DNA of 64,000 nucleotides, from NCBI GenBank assembly GCA_900143635.1, contig FREY01000004.1:248001-312000 (forward strand). Reading direction: 5' to 3'. Every line of letters begins with the position of its first letter. The first letter of the stretch is position 1. A model generated the notes under the pieces. The model saw only the letters and a list, made by a program, of their open reading frames with translations. It did no database searches and was not told the origin of the DNA. Source of the stretch: Rhodobacteraceae bacterium Alg231-04. GTDB taxonomy: Bacteria; Pseudomonadota; Alphaproteobacteria; Rhodobacterales; Rhodobacteraceae. Both the position numbers and the translations under genes were made by a program. Shown here piece by piece: positions 18,952 to 28,483 of this stretch.

Positions 18952-19830
18952 TCATTTCCGGTTGATCAGAATAACACCCGCCGTCACCAATCCAAGAGCG
19001 GCCCAAACCGGTGCTCCGATCTGTTCATCCAGCAGCAGCCAGCCCATGATGACCGCCAGCACAGGTGACAGAAAACTGAACGAGGCAACAGCGCTGGCGC
19101 GATAGATCTTTACCAGCCAGAACCAGAACATATAGCCAAGGCTGGCAATGCAGACGGCCTGAAAAATCAGCGCCAAATAATGCAACGGCTCCGGTTCCCG
19201 GATGACCGGCCCGAACAAGGGCGCCGCCAGCAATAGGATCGGCGCCGAGATCAGCAATTGATAAATCAGCTGGCTGGCTGGTGGAACCGCTGCCAGCGGG
19301 GTCATGCGCACACAAAGAACTATGCCACCCCAGCCAAAGGCTGCCGCCAGCGCCAGGGCGTCGCCCGCCAGGCTGGCCTCACCACCTGCGCGGTCCAGCA
19401 TCGCCAGGGCAACGCCCGCCATCGCCAGCATCAACCCGGCGGCCCGGCCGCGTGTCAACCGCTCACCGGGCAGGGCGAAATGGGCCACCAGCGCCAGCCA
19501 GACAGGCATGGAGTAGAAAAAGATAGAAACCCGCGACACCGTCGACAGATCCAGTGCAATAAACATGCAGATGAACTCGAACGTGAACAGCAGCCCGGAG
19601 ACAAAGCCCCACAGATGCTGGCTGCGGTTGAAGGTCAGACTGCCGCCTTGGCGCCAACCCATCCAGAGCAGCAGAACGAAAAAACCGATTGCCGATCGAA
19701 GACCCGCCTGAAACACTGGCGCAAACCCGTCGCCGGTTACTTTGATCACCACCTGATTGAACGCCAGCAGCGTGGCAAAGCCAGCCAGAGCCACCGTGCC
19801 AAATCCATCAATGCTGCGTTTTTCATCCAT
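18952..19830 (-). CDS. EamA/DMT-family permease
   Basis: The start is taken at ATG 19830 (MDEKRSIDGFG), placed just before the first membrane span; an upstream in-frame ATG would add 30 hydrophilic residues. The 292-residue protein has ten hydrophobic segments in two EamA repeats. The phrases TVSRVSIFFYSMPVW and ASLGYMFWFWLVKIY are typical of drug/metabolite exporters of this superfamily. The substrate is unknown. Confidence 0.82.
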   Translation of the reverse strand: MDEKRSIDGFGTVALAGFATLLAFNQVVIKVTGDGFAPVFQAGLRSAIGFFVLLLWMGWRQGGSLTFNRSQHLWGFVSGLLFTFEFICMFIALDLSTVSRVSIFFYSMPVWLALVAHFALPGERLTRGRAAGLMLAMAGVALAMLDRAGGEASLAGDALALAAAFGWGGIVLCVRMTPLAAVPPASQLIYQLLISAPILLLAAPLFGPVIREPEPLHYLALIFQAVCIASLGYMFWFWLVKIYRASAVASFSFLSPVLAVIMGWLLLDEQIGAPVWAALGLVTAGVILINRK

Positions 19831-19935
19831 TTGCGCAAAAGAGGGGCATTGGACATCACTGTCAAGTCGGCATGGCCTTGCACCTGACGCTGGTACTGGC
19901 AGTAATGGGAAGGACCGCAACCGGATGACCTGACC

Positions 19936-20634
19936 ATGCCCGACACATCGCTGCGCATTGCGACCTATAACATTCAGAAATGCGTCGGCATGGACCTGCG
20001 CCGCCAGCCGCGCCGCACCTTGCAGGTTATCTCAGCGCTCGGCGCTGAGGTTGTGTTGCTGCAAGAGGCAGACAAACGCCTGCCGCCGCGCCCGGCTGCC
20101 CTGCCGCATTTTGTACTGGAAGAGGCTGGCTGGGAAGTTGCGGACCTTGGCGGGGCCGGCTCACTAGGCTGGCACGGAAATGCCATTGTCTGGCGGCCGG
20201 ATGCGGCGCGGCTGGTCGACAAGGGGTATATTCATCTGCCGGGTCTGGAACCACGCGGCGCTGTCTGGGTCGCGCTTGAAACCACCATAGGTGCGGTGCG
20301 CTTTGTTGGGGCGCATCTCGGTCTGACGGGGCGGGCCCGCCGCGCGCAGGTTCATCATCTGATGCAAGAGACGGAAAAAATGGGAGATATGCCCGTTGTC
20401 TGGGGCGGAGATTTCAATGAGTGGTCGCGCAAGGGAGCCTTGACGCATCTGGCACCGGATATGCGGTTCCTGCCGCCCAAAGCCAGCTTTCCATCGCTGC
20501 GCCCGCTTGGGGCGCTGGACCGGATTGCGCATAGTGCGGGGCTGCGGGTCTCGGGCCACGGGGTGTTCGCCGAACAGCCTGCTCATATTGCCTCGGACCA
20601 TCTGCCGGTCTGGGCGGATTTGCAGCGCCAATAA
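19936..20634 (+). CDS. Endonuclease/exonuclease/phosphatase (EEP) family protein
   Basis: The 232-residue protein has EEP motifs in order: ATYNIQKCVG (residues 9-18), LLQEADKR, GAHLGLTG, GGDFNEW and the C-terminal SDHLPVWADL with the catalytic Asp-His pair. The fold cleaves phosphodiester or phosphoester bonds in DNA, RNA, lipids or sugars. No signal peptide is seen, so it is probably cytoplasmic. The substrate is not deducible. Confidence 0.85.
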   Translation: MPDTSLRIATYNIQKCVGMDLRRQPRRTLQVISALGAEVVLLQEADKRLPPRPAALPHFVLEEAGWEVADLGGAGSLGWHGNAIVWRPDAARLVDKGYIHLPGLEPRGAVWVALETTIGAVRFVGAHLGLTGRARRAQVHHLMQETEKMGDMPVVWGGDFNEWSRKGALTHLAPDMRFLPPKASFPSLRPLGALDRIAHSAGLRVSGHGVFAEQPAHIASDHLPVWADLQRQ

Positions 20635-20669
20635 GGCGCTGCAAAACGTTGTCTTAAAAGGCGGAACGC

Positions 20670-22013
20670 TTAGGACGCTGCGCTTTTGGCACCGCCGCCA
20701 CCGCCGCCGCCACTGCGACGCCGGCTGCCACCGGGCTTACCACCGCCGCCGGGACGTCCGCCGCCAGCGCCACCGCCGCCGCCGCTACGCCGACGATTGC
20801 CGCCACCACCACCGGGGCGTCCACCGCCACCACCCGGACGACCGCGGCCACCGCCAGATTTTCCGCCGGGATTGGGCAGCGCTTCCCACGGGCGGCCCGA
20901 GGCCACCGGGATCTGCTTGCCCATGACCTTTTGGATGCTCTTCAGCTCGTCCATTTCTTCGGGCGAACAGAAAGCAACGGCCATGCCATCTTTGCCGGCC
21001 CGTGCGGTCCGGCCGATACGGTGCACATAGGCATCCGGCACATTGGGCAGCTCGTAGTTGTAGACGTGTTTGACGTCGGGAATATCCAGCCCGCGCGCCG
21101 CCACATCGGTGGCCACCAGAACTTTGACATCACCAGCCTTGAAGGCCGCCAATGCGCGCTCGCGCTGGCCCTGGCTCTTGTTGCCGTGAATGGCCGCCGC
21201 CGAGAAGCCCGCCTTGTCCAGCACCCGCATCAGTTTTTCCATACCGTGTTTGGTACGGCCAAAGACCAACGCGCGCTCATCCGTGTGTTTGGACAGCAGC
21301 TCTTTCAGCAGGCTCAGCTTTTCCGCCTTGGCGATAAAGTGGATGCTTTGTTCAATTTTTTCAGCAGCTTTGCCCGGAGGGTTCACTTCGATACGGATCG
21401 GGCTGTTGAGATAGCTGTTGGCGATCTCGTTCATCTGCTTGGGCATGGTGGCCGAGAACAGCATGGTCTGGCGCTCGTCTGGCAACAGGCCCGCAATCTT
21501 GCGCAGCGCGTGAATAAAGCCGAGGTCCAGCATCTGGTCGGCCTCGTCCAGCACCAGGAAGTCACAGGAGCCAAGGTCCAGCGCGCGTCGGTCCAGAATG
21601 TCCAGGAGACGACCGGGGGTCGCCACCAGAATATCGGTGCCGCGGGCAATGCGGGCGATCTGCGGGTTGATCGACACGCCGCCGACAACCAGACCGATCT
21701 TCATATGCGACCCTTCGGTCAGATCCTTCAGCGAGGCTGCGATCTGGTTGGCCAGTTCCCGGGTCGGTGCCAGCACCAGTCCGCGCACGGTCTTGGGGGC
21801 GGGCTTGGTGCCATACTGCATCATCTGCGCGATCAGCGGCACACCAAAGGCCGCCGTTTTACCGGTACCGGTCTGCGCCAGCCCCAGCACGTCCTTGCCC
21901 TGCATCGCATGCGGGATAGCGTGCGACTGGATCGGCGTCGGATCTTTGAAGCCGAGGGCGTCGATACGTTTCATCAGCTGCGCGGGCAGCTCCATTGTTG
22001 AGAATTCACTCAC
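20670..22013 (-). CDS. DEAD-box ATP-dependent RNA helicase with glycine/arginine-rich tail
   Basis: The best start is GTG 22013, giving a protein that opens MSEFSTMELPAQ; AAAGGA lies six bases before it, whereas the longer in-frame ATGs lack this. The helicase core shows the Q motif (PTPIQSHAIP), Walker A AQTGTGKTA, DEAD, SAT in LFSATMP, and HRIGRTARAG. It resembles RhlE-type helicases of ribosome assembly and RNA decay. The last 70 or so residues are a low-complexity Gly/Arg/Pro tail with repeated GGG and RRR units that likely binds RNA. The predicted length is 447 residues. Confidence 0.93.
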   Translation of the reverse strand: MSEFSTMELPAQLMKRIDALGFKDPTPIQSHAIPHAMQGKDVLGLAQTGTGKTAAFGVPLIAQMMQYGTKPAPKTVRGLVLAPTRELANQIAASLKDLTEGSHMKIGLVVGGVSINPQIARIARGTDILVATPGRLLDILDRRALDLGSCDFLVLDEADQMLDLGFIHALRKIAGLLPDERQTMLFSATMPKQMNEIANSYLNSPIRIEVNPPGKAAEKIEQSIHFIAKAEKLSLLKELLSKHTDERALVFGRTKHGMEKLMRVLDKAGFSAAAIHGNKSQGQRERALAAFKAGDVKVLVATDVAARGLDIPDVKHVYNYELPNVPDAYVHRIGRTARAGKDGMAVAFCSPEEMDELKSIQKVMGKQIPVASGRPWEALPNPGGKSGGGRGRPGGGGGRPGGGGGNRRRSGGGGGAGGGRPGGGGKPGGSRRRSGGGGGGGAKSAAS

Positions 22014-22365
22014 ATCAAGTCCTTTCGCGGCCATGCGGGGAGCGCAAGGCCGAGTCTGCCGCGTCATAGGCGGCGCATTGGGGCAGGGACCTCGGGTCGC
22101 GATTGGCCGAATGCCAGCACGCCGGTCATCTGCTTTGCCCCACGCGTGATTTTGGGAACGTCGGCATTTCCTTAGACAGTGGGCGGGTTGTCCCGCAATC
22201 GGCCCTGTGGGGCCTGCTGCCTCTGCTCACGCGGCAGGGAGTGATGCCTGAATGCGCAAATGGCTGTGGATAAGGGCGATGTCAACCGTTCATTCCGGTG
22301 AAAACCCTGTTTTCGTGCCGCAGATCTTTCGTTAAACAGGGTGTCCAAGGGTTCAGAGGTTGCCG
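22014..22365. other. Intergenic region between the helicase gene and fur/mur
   Basis: These 352 bases separate two divergently transcribed genes and contain no credible reading frame. The region must hold both promoters and probably a helicase leader. AGAGG at 22355-22359 is the Shine-Dalgarno of the Fur-family gene. I see no other structure I would defend. Confidence 0.5.
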
Positions 22366-22779
22366 ATGTCAGACACGATCATCTCCCGTTGCGAGGCCAA
22401 GGGCCTGCGCATGACCGGCCAGCGCCGGATCATCGCCCGCGTGTTGCACGAGAGCGACGACCATCCCGATGTTGAGGAACTGTATTCCCGCGCAAGTGCC
22501 TTGGACAGCGCGATTTCCATCGCCACGGTCTATCGCACGGTCAAGCTGTTCGAAGAGGCCGGTATTCTGGAACGGCTGGAATTTGGCGATGGCCGGGCCC
22601 GCTATGAAGATGCCGAGCGAGACCACCATGATCACCTGATCGACATGAACACCGGAGAGGTGATCGAATTTGTTGATCCGGAGATCGAAGCCCTGCAGGA
22701 AAAAATCGCCCAGAAACTCGGCTATCGCCTGAAAGGGCACAAGCTAGAGCTCTATGGCGTGCCGATCTCCAAAGGCTAA
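22366..22779 (+). CDS. Fur-family metal-responsive regulator, Mur-like
   Basis: The start is ATG 22366 (MSDTIISRC), six bases after AGAGG; a TTG two codons earlier is less likely. The 137-residue protein has the Fur winged helix (TGQRRIIARVL to TVYRTVKLFEEAG) and the metal-site motif HHDHLID. It lacks the paired CxxC zinc cysteines of typical Fur. In alphaproteobacteria this form is commonly the manganese regulator Mur rather than an iron regulator. That assignment is family knowledge, not shown here. Confidence 0.85.
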   Translation: MSDTIISRCEAKGLRMTGQRRIIARVLHESDDHPDVEELYSRASALDSAISIATVYRTVKLFEEAGILERLEFGDGRARYEDAERDHHDHLIDMNTGEVIEFVDPEIEALQEKIAQKLGYRLKGHKLELYGVPISKG

Positions 22780-22918
22780 CGCATCACGAATCTTGATGTG
22801 TCCCCTCACGGGGTTTCATGAACGGATGACGTAAACGGGCTTGCTGCCACCGCAGCCTTGCGGTTTGGCTGTTCCGGTTGGCCTGTGCCTGTTGCACGTG
22901 GCCACTGGGAACGCGCGC

Positions 22919-23803
22919 ATGAATAATCTACACGGTATCATTCTGATCATCATCTCCATGGCTTTTTTCGCCGTGGAGGACATGTTCATCAAAAGCCTGT
23001 CGGTATCCCTGCCGGTTTGGCAGATTCTGGCGGTATTTGGAGTGGCCGGTTCGGTTCTTCTGGCCGGTGCGGCATTCGCGCAGCGACAGAACCCTTTTTC
23101 GGCAACCGCCTGGAAGCCAATACTGGTCCTGCGCACCCTGGCTGACGGCGCCTCAGCCATGAGCTTTGCCACGGCTTTGTCACTGGTCGATCTGTCCACC
23201 GTTGCGGCGGTGTTTCAGACCACACCGCTGGTGGTCACGATGGGGGCCGCGATATTCTTTAAAGAACAGGTCGGCTGGCGCCGGTGGAGCGCGATTGGTG
23301 TCGGCTTTAGTGGTGTTCTGCTGATTATCCGCCCCGGCATGGAGGGATTTGAACCCGCTGCGCTTTTGGTGCTTCTGGCGGTTCTGACCATCGCAACCCG
23401 CGACCTGTTGACCCGGATTGTCGATATAAATGTCTCCTCTACTGTCATGAGTTTTCAGGGTTTTGTCGCGCTTTTGATTGCGGCCGCCGGGCTATATGTG
23501 CTGACACCGGGGCCTGCGGTCATGCCAGATGCCACAGGCGGTGTGATGCTGGTGGGCGGGGTCATCACCGGTATGGTTGGCTACTTCGCACTGGTTGTTG
23601 CCATGCGCGTCGGTGAGGCCTCGGTGGTGACGCCGTTCCGCTATTCGCGGCTGTTGTTCTCGATTGCGGCGGGCGTGTTCATGTTTGGTGAGCGGCCCGA
23701 TACGCTGACCCTGTTGGGGGCGTCACTGATCATCTGTTCCGGCGTCTACACCTTCCTGCGGGAACGGCGTCTCGCCCGTGCCATGGTGGCCGCAGTGGCC
23801 TGA
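22919..23803 (+). CDS. EamA/DMT-family permease
   Basis: The start is ATG 22919 (MNNLHGIIL), just before the first membrane span; the open frame extends 26 codons upstream. The 294-residue protein has about ten hydrophobic segments in two EamA repeats, with signatures such as FFAVEDMFIKSL, LSTVAAVFQTTPL and EASVVTPFRYSRLL. It resembles exporters of the S-adenosylmethionine-carrier-like group of this superfamily, but the substrate is unknown. It is a separate, diverged relative of the permease at 18952-19830. Confidence 0.85.
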   Translation: MNNLHGIILIIISMAFFAVEDMFIKSLSVSLPVWQILAVFGVAGSVLLAGAAFAQRQNPFSATAWKPILVLRTLADGASAMSFATALSLVDLSTVAAVFQTTPLVVTMGAAIFFKEQVGWRRWSAIGVGFSGVLLIIRPGMEGFEPAALLVLLAVLTIATRDLLTRIVDINVSSTVMSFQGFVALLIAAAGLYVLTPGPAVMPDATGGVMLVGGVITGMVGYFALVVAMRVGEASVVTPFRYSRLLFSIAAGVFMFGERPDTLTLLGASLIICSGVYTFLRERRLARAMVAAVA

Positions 23804-23818
23804 AACCGATCAGGTAAC

Positions 23819-23881
23819 TGTTGGCGCAAACAGGTCACTGTTAGCCCTAAACCTGCAAGATATGTGCTGTTAGCGGTAACG
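23819..23881 (+). promoter_or_regulatory. Three operator-like repeats upstream of eno
   Basis: Three related imperfect palindromes lie at 23819-23832 (TGTTGGCGCAAACA), 23839-23852 (TGTTAGCCCTAAAC) and 23868-23881 (TGTTAGCGGTAACG), ending about 70 bases before the eno ATG. The shared core TGTTRGCSNWAAC with a central GC resembles LacI-family operators. LacI-type regulators of central carbon metabolism (CceR) are known in Rhodobacterales. I recall their sites as similar but cannot verify this here. Confidence 0.5.
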
Positions 23882-23887
23882 AGCCCG

Positions 23888-23915
23888 GTTTACTTTCCGG
23901 CAGCGGATGTTATGA
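23888..23915 (+). promoter_or_regulatory. Possible eno promoter
   Basis: TTTACT and TATGAC, 16 bases apart, lie directly after the third operator-like repeat and about 40 bases before the eno start. This placement would suit repression by a protein bound at the repeats. It is a pattern match only. Confidence 0.3.
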
Positions 23916-25226
<1,311 letters not shown>

Positions 25227-25269
25227 GCCGTTACAGGCAAGACCTTCGGCGGGAAAATCCCCGCCGGAC

Positions 25270-25296
25270 GCCCCGCTTTTGGCGGGGCTTTTCTTT
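25270..25296 (+). terminator. Intrinsic terminator of eno
   Basis: GCCCCGC (25270-25276) pairs with GCGGGGC (25282-25288) around a TTTTG loop and is followed by TTTTCTTT. This is a textbook Rho-independent terminator, 44 bases after the enolase stop. Confidence 0.9.
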
Positions 25297-25307
25297 GGGG
25301 GGCGGAA

Positions 25308-25760
25308 ATGCAGGAACCATCGCACCACAACGGGTTTCAGGCCGATCACGCAGATCTGCTGGCCGGTTCCTTTGGTCGCATTCTGGGGCGTCCTATGCTG
25401 GAAGGCTGGGACGCAAAGGCGCTGTATCAGGCACCTTTCCCAATTCTGTCCCATGACGGGGCCGTAGACCCGCTTCTGACCTACGGAAATCTGGCGGCGC
25501 AGACCCTGTGGGAAACGGACTGGGACAGGTTGACGACCATGCCCTCGCGGCTGACGGCCGAACCGGCGCACCGTAGTCAGCGGGCCGAAATGTTTGAACA
25601 AATGCGCGCCAAAGGGTTCATCGAGAACTACGCAGGCGTGCGGATCAGCGCCACTGGCCAGCGGTTCGAAATCCGCAATGCCATCATTTGGCCGCTGTTG
25701 GGTACGGATGGCGTGAAACGCGGTGAGGCGGCGACGTTCCGGGATTACACCCTTCTCTGA
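25308..25760 (+). CDS. MEKHLA domain protein
   Basis: The 150-residue protein is almost entirely a MEKHLA domain: LYQAPFPILSHDGAVDPLLTYGNLAAQTLWE, then MPSRLTAEPAHRSQRAEMF, GFIENYAGVRISATGQRF and a closing GEAATFRDY. MEKHLA domains are PAS-related and are known from plant HD-ZIP III factors and from bacteria; their ligand is not established. The start codon is only 12 bases after the T-tract of the eno terminator, so it depends on read-through or a promoter inside eno. Confidence 0.85.
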   Translation: MQEPSHHNGFQADHADLLAGSFGRILGRPMLEGWDAKALYQAPFPILSHDGAVDPLLTYGNLAAQTLWETDWDRLTTMPSRLTAEPAHRSQRAEMFEQMRAKGFIENYAGVRISATGQRFEIRNAIIWPLLGTDGVKRGEAATFRDYTLL

Positions 25761-25860
25761 ACGCGCCTTACGGGAGCGTCATCTACTTTTTACGCCCTTT
25801 TTGTGGTAAGGACAGCGGCACAAGGTCGGCCGGATCTGGCCTTGGAAAGGGTGGTTTCCT

Positions 25861-26028
25861 ATGCTGTTTTCCCTGTTACGCGCGGCTGCGGCCGGCGCGA
25901 TTGTTGTTCTATTGTGTAATTGCTCGGGTCCGGGGCGCTATCCGCTAAGCGGCCAAGTAGTATCGGCCGATGACCCCGTACAGGACCTGCAGGCCGGCAA
26001 TTTCATTGTCACAGAGGCGTCTTTCTGA
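25861..26028 (+). CDS. Small exported protein (55 residues), possible lipoprotein
   Basis: The short frame encodes an N-terminus MLFSLLRAAA followed by a hydrophobic stretch and then CNCSGPGRYPLSG. This looks like a signal peptide with cysteines at 19 and 21, although neither is preceded by a canonical lipobox. The mature part would be only about 35 residues. It ends 24 bases from the convergent lipoprotein gene at 26053. Function unknown. Confidence 0.5.
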   Translation: MLFSLLRAAAAGAIVVLLCNCSGPGRYPLSGQVVSADDPVQDLQAGNFIVTEASF

Positions 26029-26052
26029 TCCCGCCTTGGGAATGTTGTGAAT

Positions 26053-26331
26053 TTACGGGCAGGGTGCCGAGTAATATGTGCCGTCACCACGTGCATAGGC
26101 GCATTGCTGGGTCTGGTTGTTTTGTGCCACGACTGTGCCAGCTGCGGCCCCTGCCAGGGCTGCGATGATGCGCCAGTCGTCATTTGCATCCAGCGCATCG
26201 GCGAGGATAAGCCCGCCGGCTGCCCCACCTGCAACGCCTGCCACGGTTCGCTGCTCCGGGGTGAGCGTGTCGCAGGCGGCAAGTGCGAAGGCCGATATCA
26301 ATAGAATGCTGGTGAAACGCGAGCGTTGCAT
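26053..26331 (-). CDS. Small lipoprotein with glycine-zipper segment
   Basis: The 92-residue protein has a type II signal peptide ending in the lipobox LAAC with the lipidated Cys at 20. It then has TPEQRTVAGVAGGAAGGLI, followed after a short polar gap by AALAGAAAGTVVA. The two Gly/Ala blocks form a glycine-zipper pattern as in 17-kDa-antigen-like outer-membrane lipoproteins. The tail contains two further cysteines (QCAYARGDGTYYSAPC). It is probably anchored in the outer membrane. Confidence 0.75.
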   Translation of the reverse strand: MQRSRFTSILLISAFALAACDTLTPEQRTVAGVAGGAAGGLILADALDANDDWRIIAALAGAAAGTVVAQNNQTQQCAYARGDGTYYSAPCP

Positions 26332-26445
26332 GGTGTCTCCTCCTTCTGGGCAGCCCAGGCCGGGCTTGCGCCACCATATAGTCCGATCAGCCTTGTTGGC
26401 CTGACCGGCGGCGGTGATCCGCCGTCCCGATCATCAAGCGGGCGG

Positions 26446-26474
26446 TTGACAGACCTCAGCGTCTGTCATTTGAT
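26446..26474 (+). promoter_or_regulatory. Promoter with embedded inverted repeat, upstream of the GNAT gene
   Basis: TTGACA (26446-26451) and TTTGAT (26469-26474) are 17 bases apart. A perfect inverted repeat, TGACAGAC (26447-26454) and GTCTGTCA (26461-26468) with a six-base spacer, fills the space between them. A repressor bound there would block RNA polymerase. The regulator is unknown. Confidence 0.5.
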
Positions 26475-26499
26475 CAAATAATTCCACCGGAGAGAATTG

Positions 26500-26961
26500 A
26501 TGCAACCAGCCCCATTACACATCCGACAGCTTCGCCCGGATGATGCACCCATAGTAGCCTCTTTTGTCGCCCGGCTGCTCTGCGAACTTGCCCCGGAAGC
26601 GGATGTTCACAGCGCCGGGTTGCTGCCTGTGGCCCGCAAAGTCATGGAGGGCGGCAACGTGACAGGGTTTTTGACCCTGCAGGAGGATATTCCAGTGGGG
26701 TTGATCATGCTGAACGAATGCGCGGCGGTCTATGCCGGGGGACGGTTTGGTGAGATTTCCGAACTTTATGTTGATCCGGCATTACGCTCGCAAGGTGTGG
26801 CAGCACAATTACTGGACCGCGCGGCGCAGCATGGCCGGGCGATGGGATGGAAGCGGCTGGAGGTCGGCGCGCCGAGCCAACCGGACTGGGCCCGTACCCT
26901 TCAGTTCTACATAAACAACGGTTTCGCCGAGACCGGCCCGAGGCTGCGCCGACTTTTGTAA
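26500..26961 (+). CDS. GNAT-family N-acetyltransferase
   Basis: The start is ATG 26500 (MQPAPLHIRQL), preceded by GGAGA; a TTG one codon earlier is possible. The 153-residue protein has the acetyl-CoA-binding motif A (ELYVDPALRSQGVAAQLLDRA) and the C-terminal motif B ending FYINNGFAETG. The acceptor is unknown. An inverted repeat in its promoter suggests controlled expression. Confidence 0.85.
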   Translation: MQPAPLHIRQLRPDDAPIVASFVARLLCELAPEADVHSAGLLPVARKVMEGGNVTGFLTLQEDIPVGLIMLNECAAVYAGGRFGEISELYVDPALRSQGVAAQLLDRAAQHGRAMGWKRLEVGAPSQPDWARTLQFYINNGFAETGPRLRRLL

Positions 26962-26972
26962 TCGGGCTTAGA

Positions 26973-27422
26973 TCAGAGGGTCTTGCTCATCAGCATGTAA
27001 CGATCCCGGGGTTGAAACCGGGCGCGTGCATAGAGCCGTTGGGCGGGTTCATTGTCCCGGTCGACCTCCAGATGCAGGGCGCGGATGCCGGCTTCGGATA
27101 GGGTGCGGGGCAGGGCGATCAGCACCTCGCTGGCAATGCCGCGGCCGCGCACGGGCGGGCGGATATAAAGCTCATCGACAAAGCCGTCCATGCCGCCAAA
27201 CTCCACCGACCAGCTGAAGGTGACGATGATGTAGCCCACCGGCGCACGGGCCGGGCCGATCAGGTAGACAGCCCCGTAAGGAATACCCTCGAGCAGCGGC
27301 TGGATCGCGGCGCGGCGGTGGTCCTCGGTGGCCTCGATGCCTTCCTCGGCGTGAAAAGCGGCAACCAGCGTCAGCAGTTTTTCCAGATCTTCCGGACGGG
27401 CAAGGTGGATGTTGGCGCTCAT
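26973..27422 (-). CDS. GNAT-family N-acetyltransferase
   Basis: The 149-residue protein has the GNAT core ELYIRPPVRGRGIASEVLIAL with the Q/RxxGxA pyrophosphate loop, followed by RALHLEVDRDNEPAQRLYARARF. Its ATG overlaps the stop of the upstream nucleoside hydrolase gene by four bases, so the two are co-translated. The acceptor might be linked to the hydrolase product, but that is only inference. Confidence 0.85.
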   Translation of the reverse strand: MSANIHLARPEDLEKLLTLVAAFHAEEGIEATEDHRRAAIQPLLEGIPYGAVYLIGPARAPVGYIIVTFSWSVEFGGMDGFVDELYIRPPVRGRGIASEVLIALPRTLSEAGIRALHLEVDRDNEPAQRLYARARFQPRDRYMLMSKTL

Positions 27423-28360
27423 AGGCGGGCCAGCCTTTCGGTGAGGAGAGAGAAAAACCCGTCGGCATCGACCTGATCCATGAACATGGCATTGGGCGCG
27501 CGATCAGTGACGCGCCACCAGTCGGCAACGGTCATGCCGCGGGTGAGATCAGACTGGGTTTCAACCTCGACATTGACCTGCTTACCGCGGAAGAGTTCGG
27601 GCCGGATCAGATAGGCAATCACACAAGGGTCATGCAGCGGGCCGCCCTCGGAGCCGTATTTTTCGATGTCGAAGCGTTCAAAGAAATCCAGCATCTCGGC
27701 CGCGAAGGTTCCCACCTTGTTGTTCAACGCTCGAAAAGCCTCGATCCGGGGTTTGGTGGCCAGCGCCTTATGGGTCACATCCAGTGGCATCACGGTGATG
27801 GGTGCGCCGGATTTAAACACGATTTCAGCGGCTTCCGGATCGACGTAGATGTTGAACTCTGCTGCCGGGGTGATGTTACCCACCTCAAAATAGGCCCCCC
27901 CCATCATCACAACCTCTTGCACTCGGTCGATGATATCCGGTGCCTTGCGGAAGGCGGCGCCGATATTGGTGAGCGGACCGAGGGTGGCCAGTGTGACGGT
28001 GCCGGGGGCGTGGCGGCGCAGGGAATGGATGATGAAATCCACCGCGTGGCCGTCCGTCAGGGGCATCTTTGGCTCCCAGAGCTCCGGCCCGTCCAACCCG
28101 GTCTTTCCATGCACATGTTCGGCCGTCACCAAAGGGCGGTCCAGAGGAACATCACATCCTGCAAAGACGGGCACATCCGGGCGGCCTGCCACCTCGCAGG
28201 TAATACGGGCGTTCTTATGGGTCAGCGCCAGCGGCACATTGCCGGCTACACAGGTGATGCCCAGCAGGTCGATGTCTTCAGGGCTGCCAAGTGCCAGAAG
28301 GATCGCCATGGCGTCATCCTGACCGGGGTCGGTATCGATGATGATCTGCCGCTTTTGCAT
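27419..28360 (-). CDS. Nucleoside hydrolase (inosine-uridine preferring family)
   Basis: The start is ATG 28360 (MQKRQIIIDTD), with AGGA upstream; a longer frame exists. The 313-residue enzyme has the calcium-binding DTDPGQDDA motif at the N-terminus, the AEFNIYVDPEAA segment and the late GGPLHDPCVIAYL metal-site Asp. These enzymes hydrolyse ribonucleosides to base and ribose for salvage. Which bases are accepted cannot be read. The neighbouring acetyltransferase is coupled to it. Confidence 0.9.
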   Translation of the reverse strand: MQKRQIIIDTDPGQDDAMAILLALGSPEDIDLLGITCVAGNVPLALTHKNARITCEVAGRPDVPVFAGCDVPLDRPLVTAEHVHGKTGLDGPELWEPKMPLTDGHAVDFIIHSLRRHAPGTVTLATLGPLTNIGAAFRKAPDIIDRVQEVVMMGGAYFEVGNITPAAEFNIYVDPEAAEIVFKSGAPITVMPLDVTHKALATKPRIEAFRALNNKVGTFAAEMLDFFERFDIEKYGSEGGPLHDPCVIAYLIRPELFRGKQVNVEVETQSDLTRGMTVADWWRVTDRAPNAMFMDQVDADGFFSLLTERLARL

Positions 28361-28483
28361 ATCGGATCCTGTGTTGGCTTTGGCGGAGCGTGGCAAGGGT
28401 GCGGGACAATGTCCAGCCTTGCGTTTTCGGTTGCCGACAGCGCTATGAGTATTTGGGAAAAGATGAAATCCGGGCGGCCGCGC

